Source of the DNA: Planktophila grossartii
GTDB taxonomy: Bacteria > Actinomycetota > Actinomycetes > Nanopelagicales > Nanopelagicaceae
Direction of reading: 5' to 3'
DNA: 64,000 nt
Assembly: GCA_965234365.1 (NCBI GenBank)
Contig: OZ248345.1
Coordinates: 930,001 to 994,000, forward strand
Part shown: piece by piece, positions 36,654-45,088 of the stretch
Layout of the letters: every line of letters begins with the position of its first letter
Position numbering within the stretch: the first letter of the stretch is position 1
Notes under the pieces: model-generated
What the model saw: only the letters and a program-made list of their open reading frames with translations
Told to the model about the DNA's origin: nothing
Database searches by the model: none
Made by a program: the position numbers and the translations under genes

Positions 36654-38168
36654 TTAAATCTTTACAGATTTAACTACCGTAGACCCGACATTGACTCGGA
36701 TAACCTGGCCCTTTACCAACTTCACCTTGCTGGTGATGTTGGCAGTTCCATCTTCCTTATCCAAGACAAAGAAGTCGAGCTTCTTATAGGTGGTCTTTCC
36801 CTTGACGGTAGTGCCCACATAAACAGTCACGATCTTGCCGTAGTACTTATCTGGAAGATCGAGTGTCAGCTTTGTGCCTGACTTACTCACAACAGGCTTC
36901 ACCGTCACCGCTGCTGCCTTTACGACTGCTGCTGCAACCTTTGCCTCTTCCGCCTTTACAACTGCCTCAGCAGCTGCGCGAGCTTCGGTTTCTGCCTTCT
37001 CTACTGCCGCCTTTTCGACAGCAATCTTTTCAGCTGCGACTTTATCTGCTGCTACTTTGTCAGCAGCTGCCTTATCCGCTACCGCTTTCTCAGCCGCTAA
37101 CTTATCCGCAGCTGCCTTATCTGCAGCTGCCTTGTCAGCCGCTGCTTTCGCAGCAGCCGCAGCCGCCGCACCACCATCACCTGAACTTGTCGCGGCTGCA
37201 ACAACTGCTGGCGCAGCAGCTGTGGCTGCGAAGGTAATCGTGACCACTCCATCTGCATAGTCAACTGATGTTGCATCGGCATAAGTAAATGTTCCGGTAA
37301 GGCCGGTGAGTGTGTATCCAGTTGTCGCTGTCAGGGTGACCTTCGCTTTGTAAACGGTTGTAGCTGCGAAGCTTCCTGAAACAGGAGTAGTTCCATCAGA
37401 TCCAAACCATGCAACAGCTCCAGTAAATCCTGTTCCTGTTACTGCAGTAGTCGATGGAGTAGCAGCGCGAACTGGCGCTGTGACTTTAGTTGTTAGAGCC
37501 TCTCCAGCAACTGCAGTATCTGCATCTGCGGCAGCAACTGCTGCGGTTGCAGGGGATGTTGCTGTCGCAGCTATGCCAACGCCATTGCTTGCGGTAATCA
37601 CAACGGTGATGGTTTTAGTGAGATCTCCTTCGGTAAGAGTGTACGTGGCCGCATTTGTGCCAACGTTGGTGCCATCAGATTTCCATTGGTACGAAATAGT
37701 CGGTTCTGGTGAGCCAGTGATACCGGTTGCTGTTGCTGTGAGCACTTGTCCGACCTTGGCTGTTCCAGAAATAGCTGCAGATGTGATTGCAGGTGACGCT
37801 AAAATAGTCAAGGTCTTAACGACATCAACTGCTGCATCGAAGACTTCATTACCAGCTTGTGATGCAGTGATTGAACATGCTCCTGCTGCAACTGCATGAA
37901 TCTTGCCATCAACAATCGTGCAATTTTCAAGGGTGGTGCTTGTGAAAGTAATAGGGAGTTCACTATCTGAAATCGCCGTTGGTGTCTGATCTGCATCTCC
38001 AACTGTCATATCAGCGAGATCAGCAAAAGTGATTGTCTGTGGGGTGAGTGCACTCGCACTCGAGAGTCCCATAACGCTCATCCCAATTGCGAGGATTCCC
38101 GTTAGCATTACTCGCGCAAATTTGCTTGCGCCGGATAATGGAAGTGATGTACGGGCTTGAGTTTTCAT
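36654..38168 (-). CDS. Secreted multi-domain protein with Ig-like modules and a K-x3-E/D helical stalk
   Basis: 504 residues, not assignable to a named protein. A Sec signal peptide with a long basic N-region ends at ASA near residue 40. Residues 42-122 look like a beta-rich Ig-like module with two cysteines (Cys83, Cys98), 126-213 a second one (SYQWKSDGTNVG), and 226-314 a third with a GY-TL-GL pattern. Residues 334-421 are Ala/Lys/Glu helix with eleven exact pentads from 341 to 395. Residues 425-504 form a basic beta-rich C-terminal domain. No LPxTG or C-terminal membrane anchor is present. GAGGAATCC precedes the ATG. Probably a surface or cell-wall-associated protein. Confidence 0.8.
   Translation of the reverse strand: MKTQARTSLPLSGASKFARVMLTGILAIGMSVMGLSSASALTPQTITFADLADMTVGDADQTPTAISDSELPITFTSTTLENCTIVDGKIHAVAAGACSITASQAGNEVFDAAVDVVKTLTILASPAITSAAISGTAKVGQVLTATATGITGSPEPTISYQWKSDGTNVGTNAATYTLTEGDLTKTITVVITASNGVGIAATATSPATAAVAAADADTAVAGEALTTKVTAPVRAATPSTTAVTGTGFTGAVAWFGSDGTTPVSGSFAATTVYKAKVTLTATTGYTLTGLTGTFTYADATSVDYADGVVTITFAATAAAPAVVAAATSSGDGGAAAAAAAKAAADKAAADKAAADKLAAEKAVADKAAADKVAADKVAAEKIAVEKAAVEKAETEARAAAEAVVKAEEAKVAAAVVKAAAVTVKPVVSKSGTKLTLDLPDKYYGKIVTVYVGTTVKGKTTYKKLDFFVLDKEDGTANITSKVKLVKGQVIRVNVGSTVVKSVKI
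36984..37148 (-). repeat. Eleven tandem 15-bp units encoding K-x-x-x-[D/E] pentads
   Basis: Residues 341-395 of the secreted protein read as eleven consecutive pentads such as KAAAD, KLAAE, KVAAE and KIAVE. Lysine at position i and acid at i+4 is the spacing of intrahelical salt bridges, as in single-alpha-helix or TolA-like stalks. The 15-bp DNA period could gain or lose units by slippage without a frame change. Confidence 0.8.
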
Positions 38169-38423
38169 GGATTCCTCGCAATTGACGGGTTAATGCGCGA
38201 AGCGTCCCTTTTGAAGGTATTTCTATGAAGGTCAATGACTGGTCATGAACGTGTGAGGAAAAATTGTGACTGCCGTGAGCCTTTAATGAGAATGCGGATC
38301 TTTGAAGCCTCCCCTACCTTTGCGCTAGACCGGTCATAGACGGGTTGAGCAGGCTCCTAAGCAGATGTCAGTGTTGACGATTTGGATAACGACAACACTC
38401 CACATTTGAGGGGGGGGGTAGAA
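38169..38423. promoter_or_regulatory. Divergent control region between secreted protein and LuxR-type regulator
   Basis: A 255-nt region with no credible gene. It holds the inverted repeat ATGAC-TG-GTCAT (38235-38246) and a second related site, GACCGGTCAT (38328-38337), 91 bp away; both share GACyGGTCAT. It ends in the G9 tract before the regulator start. No clear -10/-35 pair could be assigned in either direction. Confidence 0.5.
38410..38418 (+). repeat. G9 homopolymer at the ribosome-binding site of the LuxR-type gene
   Basis: Nine consecutive G, preceded by GA, end 5 nt before the ATG at 38424 and occupy the Shine-Dalgarno position. Such runs are slippage-prone. A length change would alter spacing to the ATG, or shift the frame if a TTG at 38382 were the true start. 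Confidence 0.8.
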
Positions 38424-39134
38424 ATGTACTTAGAAGAAATAGGGCGGTTGGCTCGCTACTTGATGAGCCCAGGGCTAACGATTCCAGATGTATGCAAATT
38501 TTTGGTTCTGGAGACTTTTACAAGAATGAAATCAACTGCAATCTATGCAGCGGAGATCACTGAAGATGGATGCATTGCTCCCATCGGATCTTTTGGATTA
38601 CCTAAGAAAGTTGTCGAAAACTGGGGAAATCTTCCGCTCACTGTTGAAGCACCTCTTACGGATGCGGTGAAGAAGGATCAGATTGTCCTGTTACTGCGCG
38701 AGGAGGCTTACGAGAGATATCCGGTACTTATCACTTACGAGGGTATTCCTGACAAGTGGGATTCTTATTTAGTTTGTCCCATTCTCCCTTATGGGGTCAT
38801 TGCACTCACGCTTGATTCAGTCCCAACCGTTAATGGAGAAGTTGAAAAATTCATTCGAGCAGCAAGTGCTCTTGCCGCACTTTATTTCAAAAGCGCTGAA
38901 TTTAGAGTTGAACATTTCAATCGGAAGATTCCAGCAGCTAGGGCGACAAGAACGGGTGTTCTTACTGATCGCCAGTTAATGATTAAAAGGTTGATGGAGA
39001 AGGGTTACTCCAATCCGGCCATTGCGGCTGAGATCGGTTACTCAGAGTCACTCGTTCGCCAAGAGACTATGGCGATTTACTCGACTCTCAACATCTCAGG
39101 CAGAAAAGATTTACTCGAAGGCAAGTCGGGGTAG
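38424..39134 (+). CDS. LuxR-type transcriptional regulator with GAF-like N-terminal domain
   Basis: 236 residues. Residues about 15-155 look like a GAF-type sensory domain (LVLETFTRMKSTAIYAAEI, then LVCPILPYGVIALTL). Residues 178-232 are a LuxR/NarL helix-turn-helix (GVLTDRQ, SNPAIAAEIGYSESLVRQ), but without a receiver domain. The start is ATG 38424, placed after the G-rich ribosome-binding region; an in-frame TTG at 38382 would add 14 residues and put the G9 tract inside the gene. It is divergent from the secreted protein gene, which is a natural candidate target. The ligand is unknown. Confidence 0.78.
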   Translation: MYLEEIGRLARYLMSPGLTIPDVCKFLVLETFTRMKSTAIYAAEITEDGCIAPIGSFGLPKKVVENWGNLPLTVEAPLTDAVKKDQIVLLLREEAYERYPVLITYEGIPDKWDSYLVCPILPYGVIALTLDSVPTVNGEVEKFIRAASALAALYFKSAEFRVEHFNRKIPAARATRTGVLTDRQLMIKRLMEKGYSNPAIAAEIGYSESLVRQETMAIYSTLNISGRKDLLEGKSG

Positions 39135-39189
39135 AGACAGCCCTACGCAGCAGCGGTGTATGCGCTCCCTCTTTAGAAATACATCGACA

Positions 39190-39236
39190 GCCTCTGAAAA
39201 CCCTACGAGAGTCTGATGCGGATACGCATCAGAGGC
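39190..39236 (+). promoter_or_regulatory. Two mutually exclusive hairpins upstream of the small gene at 39251
   Basis: TCTGATGCG (39212-39220) pairs perfectly with CGCATCAGA (39225-39233) around a 4-nt loop. GCCTCTG (39190-39196) can instead pair with CAGAGGC (39230-39236). The two pairings share 39230-39233, so they exclude each other. The second arm includes the only GAGG-like ribosome-binding sequence before the ATG at 39251. It may be a translational switch or simply the 3'-end structure of the regulator mRNA. Confidence 0.4.
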
Positions 39237-39250
39237 GATACGGTAAAGAT

Positions 39251-39487
39251 ATGCGCATTCGAGTCTCTGAATCCATCGCGATTCCATCGATTACTCGTGG
39301 CGCCGATGGCTCAGTGATCCTCAGCATCAATACTGAACTCTCATTTGAAGATATCGAAGGATTTGTTGGAGATGGCTTCCTACCCGGAGAACGCGACATC
39401 GCATTCTCATTGTGGGCAGATGATGAAACGAAGAGAGTATTCACTCCCATCGAGGGAACAACTGATTTCTTTATAGATCTGCGCTAG
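39251..39487 (+). CDS. Hypothetical small protein
   Basis: 78 residues, not recognised. The composition is protein-like (acidic, mixed alpha/beta pattern), with SVILSINTELSFEDIEGF and DETKRVFTPIEG. No signal peptide, cysteines or membrane helix. The start ATG lies 14 nt after GAGG, which is a poor distance. It is convergent with the XRE gene; the stops are adjacent with no overlap, which favours a real gene over a shadow. No function proposed. Confidence 0.55.
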   Translation: MRIRVSESIAIPSITRGADGSVILSINTELSFEDIEGFVGDGFLPGERDIAFSLWADDETKRVFTPIEGTTDFFIDLR

Positions 39488-39742
39488 TTATTTCTTATCG
39501 ATTGCGCCCAGTGCAATCAGCAAAGTTTCTGGGGAAACCTGAAGTACTTCACATAGTGGTGCAATCACGTCAATAGATGGACGACGTTCATGTCTGAAGT
39601 AGCGTGAAATAGTTCCGCGATCGATTCCAACCATTGCTGCAAACTCTTCATACGTTGAAATATTGAGCTTCACTAATCTCTGCGCAAGCCAATCAGCAGA
39701 CTCTTCTTGGGTATATCTCCTACCCACAGCCTTCGTGCGCAT
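39488..39742 (-). CDS. XRE-type helix-turn-helix regulator
   Basis: 84 residues consisting almost only of a Cro/CI-type DNA-binding domain. The helix-turn-helix is about residues 31-50 (TYEEFAAMVGIDRGTISRYF), followed by PSIDVIAPLCEVLQVSPETLL. No other domain is present. No Shine-Dalgarno; TATATT (39750-39755) lies 7 nt before the ATG, suggesting a leaderless transcript. It is convergent with the 78-residue gene. Targets unknown. Confidence 0.82.
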   Translation of the reverse strand: MRTKAVGRRYTQEESADWLAQRLVKLNISTYEEFAAMVGIDRGTISRYFRHERRPSIDVIAPLCEVLQVSPETLLIALGAIDKK

Positions 39743-39783
39743 GAGAAAAAATATATATCAGGCGCCAACAAAAATGGAAGAAC

Positions 39784-41373
39784 TTATTCGGGTTTGCGGC
39801 CCTGTCGCAAAAGTCCGAAGGTGAGCGCATCTTCGAGAGCCATGGCCGATGCGGCAATCACGTTCTCGTGTACACCGACGGTGTTCCACTCGCCCTTGCC
39901 GTCTGAGGTTTCAACAAGAACGCGGGTTACCGCACCAGTTCCGAGACGTCCTTCAAGAATGCGAACCTTGTAATCAGTGAGTTCAAGCGACGCTAATTCT
40001 GGGTATAGCTGATTAAGACCATCGCGCAGTGCATTATCGAATGCATTGACAGGACCATTACCTTCACCAGAGCATGTGATCTCTTTACCTTGAGCAGTAA
40101 CTGTTACCTCTGCCTTGGTAATGATCGAATTCTTTTCATCGCGCTCTGTTGTGGTGAGCCAATGATCAATGGTGAAGAACGATGGGCGCTTTCCTGTCGC
40201 TTCTTCACGAAGAAGAAGTTCGAAGGATGCATCGGCTGCTTCGAAGGTAAAGCCGCGTGATTCCATCTCTTTCACGCGATCAACAACGCGACCGATGAGT
40301 TCGCGGTCTCCGCCAAGATCAATTCCAAGTTCGACTGATTTAAGTTCGATAGAGGCACGACCTGCCATATCTGAAACAAGCATACGCATATCGTTTCCAA
40401 CAGATGCTGGATCTTCATGCTGATAGAGAGATGGATCTACCTTGATTGCAGATGCGTGAAGTCCTGCCTTATGTGCAAAGGCCGAGACGCCGGTATATGG
40501 CTGACGCGGTGAGGGAGAAATATTGGTGACTTCGGCGACTGCATGTGAGATGCGGAATGATTCACGAAGCGCGTTCTGAGGAAGAACTTCCTTCTTCTTC
40601 TTGAGTTCAAGGTTGGCGATGATGGTGACAAGGTCTGCATTTCCGGTGCGTTCGCCATAACCATTGAGAGTTCCTTGGATATGTGTGGCACCTGCAGCAT
40701 ATGCCGCCATTGAGTTTGCAACTGCGCACCCTGTGTCGTTGTGGCAGTGAATTCCAAGACGGGCAGAGGTCGCACCTAAAACATCGTGAACGACATCAGC
40801 AATTTCATCAGGGAGCATGCCACCGTTGGTATCGCAGAGCGCTGCAACATCGGCGCCTGCTTCCATAGCTACACGGATAACTTCGAGGGCATAGGCGCGG
40901 TTAGCACGGTAGCCATCGAAGAAGTGCTCGGCATCAAGAAATACGCGCTGTCCTTCATTCCGAAGGTGCTTTACAGAGTCGCGGATCATCGCGAGGTTCT
41001 CATCGAGAGTTGTCTTAAGAGCAAGATCAACGTGGCGATCATAAGACTTTGCAACGAGAGTTACAGCAGGTGCTCCTGAATCACGGAGTGCACCGAGAAG
41101 TACATCGTCAGCAGCTTTTACATTGGGGCGACGCGTTGCACCAAATGCGACAAAGGTTGCGTTCTTAAGTTTGAGTTCTTTCTTTGCAAGTGCAAAGAAT
41201 TCTGTGTCCTTTGGGTTTGCTCCGGGCCAACCGCCTTCGATAAAACCAACGCCTAGATCATCGAGGTGGCGAGCAATTGTGAGCTTGTCATGGACAGAGA
41301 GGTTGAGGCCTTCTTGCTGTGCACCATCACGAAGTGTGGTGTCATAGATGTGGATAGTCTCTTTATCGAACAC
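39784..41373 (-). CDS. cimA: (R)-citramalate synthase
   Basis: Condenses pyruvate and acetyl-CoA to citramalate, opening the threonine-independent route to isoleucine. The 529 residues have the HMGL-like barrel with YDTTLRDGAQQEG (10-22), HCHNDTGCAVANS and NGYGERTGNADL, plus the C-terminal LeuA-like dimer domain. Length and the GWPGANPKDTEFF segment fit CimA rather than isopropylmalate or homocitrate synthase. The start is GTG at 41373, overlapping the ilvE stop by 1 nt (TAGTG). Confidence 0.93.
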   Translation of the reverse strand: MFDKETIHIYDTTLRDGAQQEGLNLSVHDKLTIARHLDDLGVGFIEGGWPGANPKDTEFFALAKKELKLKNATFVAFGATRRPNVKAADDVLLGALRDSGAPAVTLVAKSYDRHVDLALKTTLDENLAMIRDSVKHLRNEGQRVFLDAEHFFDGYRANRAYALEVIRVAMEAGADVAALCDTNGGMLPDEIADVVHDVLGATSARLGIHCHNDTGCAVANSMAAYAAGATHIQGTLNGYGERTGNADLVTIIANLELKKKKEVLPQNALRESFRISHAVAEVTNISPSPRQPYTGVSAFAHKAGLHASAIKVDPSLYQHEDPASVGNDMRMLVSDMAGRASIELKSVELGIDLGGDRELIGRVVDRVKEMESRGFTFEAADASFELLLREEATGKRPSFFTIDHWLTTTERDEKNSIITKAEVTVTAQGKEITCSGEGNGPVNAFDNALRDGLNQLYPELASLELTDYKVRILEGRLGTGAVTRVLVETSDGKGEWNTVGVHENVIAASAMALEDALTFGLLRQGRKPE

Positions 41374-42455
41374 TAGAGCGCAACCTTCTTGACCCAGCCG
41401 TGCTTATCTTCTGTTGTTCCATGTTGAATCGCGAGAAGGTGGTTGCGGATCTGCATGGTGATCGGACCAGGTTGCCCATCGCCTGTCACCCATGTGCCCA
41501 TGGCAGATTTTGCTTGTCCTACTGGAGAGACAACGGCTGCTGTGCCACATGCAAAGATTTCTGAGATCTCGCCCGATGTAACGCCTTCACGCCAATCATC
41601 GATAGAGAGCATGACTTCTTCAGTCTTATACCCAAGATCTTTTGCAACAGACAAGATGGAGTCGCGAGTGATTCCAGGAAGAAGAGTTCCGGTGAGCTTT
41701 GGTGTAATAACCGTTGCATCAGCGCCCTTGCCCTTTACGAAGTAAAGGTTCATGCCGCCCATCTCTTCAATCCATTTACGCTCTTTTGCATCGATCCAGA
41801 CAACTTGATCGCAACCTTCTTTCGCGGCAGCTTTCTGCGCTACGAGTGATGCTGCATAGTTTCCGCCGCATTTGGCTTCACCGGTTCCGCCTTGGGCTGC
41901 GCGAACATATTCAGTTGAGATCCAGACAGAGACTGCCTTCGATGGATCGAAGTAGGCACCTGCTGGCGTTGCAATTAGAAGGTAGGTCGCCTTATTGGTT
42001 GGGCGAACGCCGAGACCAACTTCGGTTGCAATCATGAATGGGCGGATATAGAGCGCTTCGCCAACTTTCCCAGGTGTCCAACCTGCATCTTGCTTAACAA
42101 GTGCGTGTACGGTTTCAAGGAATAACTCTTCTGGCATTTGAGGAAGTGCAAGACGCTCGGCAGATCGTGCAAAGCGACGTGCATTTGCTTCAGGACGGAA
42201 GAGAGAAATACCGCCATCAGGTTGGCGATATGCCTTCATTCCTTCAAAGATTTCTTGGCCGTAATGAAAGACAGCAGTTGCAGGATCCAAAGTAATTGGG
42301 CCATAAGGCTTTAACTCTGGCTCTTCCCAACCGCCGGCCTCAGTCCACTCGCAGACGACCATGTGGTCGGTGTAGTACTTTCCAAAACCACAGTTAGCGA
42401 CCTTTTCTTCGCGCTCTGCTGATGGAACTGCATGTGGATTGAGAGTGATCTTCAT
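41373..42455 (-). CDS. ilvE: Branched-chain amino acid aminotransferase
   Basis: PLP enzyme for the last step of valine, leucine and isoleucine synthesis. A 360-residue fold-type IV protein of the longer IlvE class. Features are FHYGQEIFEGMKAYR (63-77), YIRPFMIATEVGLGV and PLP lysine Lys195 in EAKCGGNYAAS, followed by EEMGGMNLYFV. It starts immediately after leuB ends. Confidence 0.95.
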   Translation of the reverse strand: MKITLNPHAVPSAEREEKVANCGFGKYYTDHMVVCEWTEAGGWEEPELKPYGPITLDPATAVFHYGQEIFEGMKAYRQPDGGISLFRPEANARRFARSAERLALPQMPEELFLETVHALVKQDAGWTPGKVGEALYIRPFMIATEVGLGVRPTNKATYLLIATPAGAYFDPSKAVSVWISTEYVRAAQGGTGEAKCGGNYAASLVAQKAAAKEGCDQVVWIDAKERKWIEEMGGMNLYFVKGKGADATVITPKLTGTLLPGITRDSILSVAKDLGYKTEEVMLSIDDWREGVTSGEISEIFACGTAAVVSPVGQAKSAMGTWVTGDGQPGPITMQIRNHLLAIQHGTTEDKHGWVKKVAL

Positions 42456-43496
42456 TTACTTCACCAATTCCGCTAACGCTGAACCGATTTCGGTTGTGCC
42501 ACGCTTTGCATCTCCGCGTGATGCTAAATCAGCAGCGACTGCCTTTTCAACATCGCGGGCAGCATCAGTAAGGCCAAGGTGATCCAACATCATGGCAACA
42601 GACATCACCGTTGCAGTTGGGTCTGCCAAGTTCTTTCCAGCAATATCGGGAGCTGAACCGTGTACAGGTTCGAACATAGATGGGAAAGCGCCTGTCGGGT
42701 TGATATTTCCAGAAGCTGCAAGTCCGATACCGCCACAGATAGCTGCTGCAATGTCAGTCAAGATATCTCCAAAGAGGTTATCTGTAACAACAACATCGAA
42801 GCGCTCAGGGTTGGTAACGAAGAACATTGATGCTGCATCGACGTGCAAGTAATCGGTTGTGACATTAGGGAATTCCTTAGCCACGTGATTAAAGGTACGA
42901 GTCCATAATCCACCAGCACGAGTAAGAACATTGTTCTTATGTACGAGGGTGAGCTTCTTGCGATCACGAGCTGATGCGCGAACAAATGCATCGCGGATGA
43001 CGCGTTCAGCACCACGACGAGTGTTGAGAGATTCTTCCGTTGCGATTTCTGCATCGGTGCCTTCTGCAAGAACTCCACCAGCGCCTACATACGGGCCTTC
43101 GGTTCCTTCGCGCACAACGACGAAATCGATAGGAGCTTTAGTCGCAAGTGGTCCTGTGACACCAGGCATCAACTTCGCTGGGCGAAGGTTGATGTAGTGA
43201 TCAAAGGCGAAGCGAAGCTTCAGAAGTAATCCGCGCTCGAGAACGCCGCTAGGAACTGTTGGGTCCCCCACTGCGCCGAGCAAGATGACATCTGATTTCG
43301 CGAGTTCTGCAAGAACTGAGTCAGGAAGAACTTCGCCAGTGCGGTGCCAGTAGCCAGCGCCGAGGTCATAGTGAGTCTTATTAAATGTCACGCCGTACTT
43401 AGCGGCAACAACATCAAGAACTTTAAGACCTTCGCCTACAACTTCGGTACCGATACCGTCGCCTGGAATAACTGCAAGATTGATTGTTCGTGACAT
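42456..43496 (-). CDS. leuB: 3-isopropylmalate dehydrogenase
   Basis: NAD-dependent oxidative decarboxylase of leucine synthesis; homologues also act on methylmalate after CimA. The 346 residues have AVIPGDGIGTEVV (8-20), RFAFDHYINLRPAKL, VVREGTEGPYVG and EPVHGSAPDIAGKNLADPTA. It overlaps the serA stop by 1 nt (TAATG). No leuA, leuC or leuD is in the window. Confidence 0.95.
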   Translation of the reverse strand: MSRTINLAVIPGDGIGTEVVGEGLKVLDVVAAKYGVTFNKTHYDLGAGYWHRTGEVLPDSVLAELAKSDVILLGAVGDPTVPSGVLERGLLLKLRFAFDHYINLRPAKLMPGVTGPLATKAPIDFVVVREGTEGPYVGAGGVLAEGTDAEIATEESLNTRRGAERVIRDAFVRASARDRKKLTLVHKNNVLTRAGGLWTRTFNHVAKEFPNVTTDYLHVDAASMFFVTNPERFDVVVTDNLFGDILTDIAAAICGGIGLAASGNINPTGAFPSMFEPVHGSAPDIAGKNLADPTATVMSVAMMLDHLGLTDAARDVEKAVAADLASRGDAKRGTTEIGSALAELVK

Positions 43497-45088
43497 TAGT
43501 TCACCAAAGTCACTGAACGAACGAGATCTGCACCAGTTTCCTTCTTGAGCGCAGCGGTGACTACATCTGAAACAGCTGAATCGACAGTGAGTGCCATAAG
43601 CGCATTTCCGCCTGCTGATTCGCGAGCAACCTGCATACCTGCAATGTTGATCTTTGCGGTTCCTAGTGCATTTCCGACTGCGCCAACAACGCCTGGTTTA
43701 TCTGCATAACGCAAGAACAAGAGGTTATCTGTTGGTGGAAGATCGAGATCGAAGTTATCGATTGCGATGATTTTCTCAACCTTACGGATACCCATCAGCG
43801 TTCCGTCAACCTTGACTGACTTGCCATTAGACAGCGCTGCATGAAGTGAAATCATGCTGCGGTATTCAGGGCTATCAGGTGTGGTCGTAACAGATGATGT
43901 AAGTCCGCGTTCGGTTGCAAGACCTGGTGCGTTGACGTAGCTCACTGATTCGATTCCTGAAGCAACAAGTGCACCCTTGAGCGCGCTGATTGCAAGAACA
44001 GATGAATCGTGGCCAGAGATATCGCCCTTAACAGTAATCTCCATAGATACAGGAGTTTCGCCTGCGATTGCAGTTGCAATCTGCGCCATCTTTTCAACAA
44101 GTGGAAGTGATGGACGGATCTCGTCGTGGATTGCTCCACCCTTAACGTTGACTGCATCCGGTACCAATTCGCCAGCAAGTGCCTTGCGAACTGAGACAGC
44201 AACAGCGATACCTGCGCGCTCCTGTGCTTCATCAGTTGATGCGCCAAGGTGAGGCGTTGCAACAACTTGATCAAGCTGGAACAGAGGTGAATCTGTGCAC
44301 GGTTCAGTGACATACACATCGAGTCCAGCACCTGCCACGCGACCTTCGACGATTGCATCGTAGAGAGCTGCTTCATCAAGTACTCCACCGCGTGCGGCGT
44401 TGATGATGCGAACTTCCTTCTTAACCTTCTTGAGCGCTTCGACGCCGATGAGGTTTGCTGTCTCTTTAGTCTTTGGAAGGTGAATGGTGATGAAGTCAGA
44501 GCGCTTCAAGAGTTCATCGAGCTCAACGAGTTCGACTCCAAGTTGCGCAGCCTTTGCTGGCTGTAGGTATGGATCGTATGCAACGACGTTCATACCGAAT
44601 GCCTGCATGCGATGAGCAACCAACTGACCAATGCGACCGAAACCAACTACACCAAGAGTCTTCTCGAAGAGTTCGGCGCCTGTGTACTTAGAGCGCGCCC
44701 ACTTTCCGTTCTTGAGAGCAGCGTGAGCTGGCGAGATAAAACGTGCAGAAGCAAGAAGCAATGAGATTGCAAGCTCTGCTGCAGAAACGATATTTGATGT
44801 CGGCGCATTAACAACCATGACACCTGCTGCAGTTGCAGCTGGGATATCAACGTTGTCGAGACCAACACCTGCGCGAGCAATGACCTTAAGGCCCTTTGCT
44901 GCTGCAATCGCTTCGGCATCCATCTTGGTTGCAGAACGAATCAGAACAGCGTCAACACCTGCACCGAGAGCTGCAAGAAGTTCTGGACGGTTTGCACCAT
45001 CGCAATTACGAACTTCAAAGTCAGGACCTAGAGCATCGAGCGTTGCAGCGCTGAGTTCTTCAGCAATCAGAACGACGGGTTTAGCCAC
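43496..45088 (-). CDS. serA: D-3-phosphoglycerate dehydrogenase
   Basis: First step of serine synthesis. 530 residues of the long actinobacterial type: catalytic and NAD domains (GVVGFGRIGQLVAHRM, ARGGVLDEAAL, ATPHLGASTDEAQERAG), an intervening ASB domain (about 320-450) and a C-terminal ACT domain (about 455-530) for serine feedback. The start is GTG at 45088, because AAGGAAG lies 8 nt upstream. The in-frame ATG at 45115 would add nine residues and lacks a site. It overlaps ilvC by 8 nt. Confidence 0.95.
   Translation of the reverse strand: MAKPVVLIAEELSAATLDALGPDFEVRNCDGANRPELLAALGAGVDAVLIRSATKMDAEAIAAAKGLKVIARAGVGLDNVDIPAATAAGVMVVNAPTSNIVSAAELAISLLLASARFISPAHAALKNGKWARSKYTGAELFEKTLGVVGFGRIGQLVAHRMQAFGMNVVAYDPYLQPAKAAQLGVELVELDELLKRSDFITIHLPKTKETANLIGVEALKKVKKEVRIINAARGGVLDEAALYDAIVEGRVAGAGLDVYVTEPCTDSPLFQLDQVVATPHLGASTDEAQERAGIAVAVSVRKALAGELVPDAVNVKGGAIHDEIRPSLPLVEKMAQIATAIAGETPVSMEITVKGDISGHDSSVLAISALKGALVASGIESVSYVNAPGLATERGLTSSVTTTPDSPEYRSMISLHAALSNGKSVKVDGTLMGIRKVEKIIAIDNFDLDLPPTDNLLFLRYADKPGVVGAVGNALGTAKINIAGMQVARESAGGNALMALTVDSAVSDVVTAALKKETGADLVRSVTLVN

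Noticed and set aside
36863..37260. Plus-strand frames rich in Leu/Pro or Ala/Ser opposite the stalk protein
   Set aside because: Produced by the repetitive Ala/Lys codons of the real minus-strand gene.
39251..39742. Toxin-antitoxin pair made of the 78-residue protein and the XRE protein
   Set aside because: The genes are convergent, not an operon, and the small protein shows no toxin-family motif.
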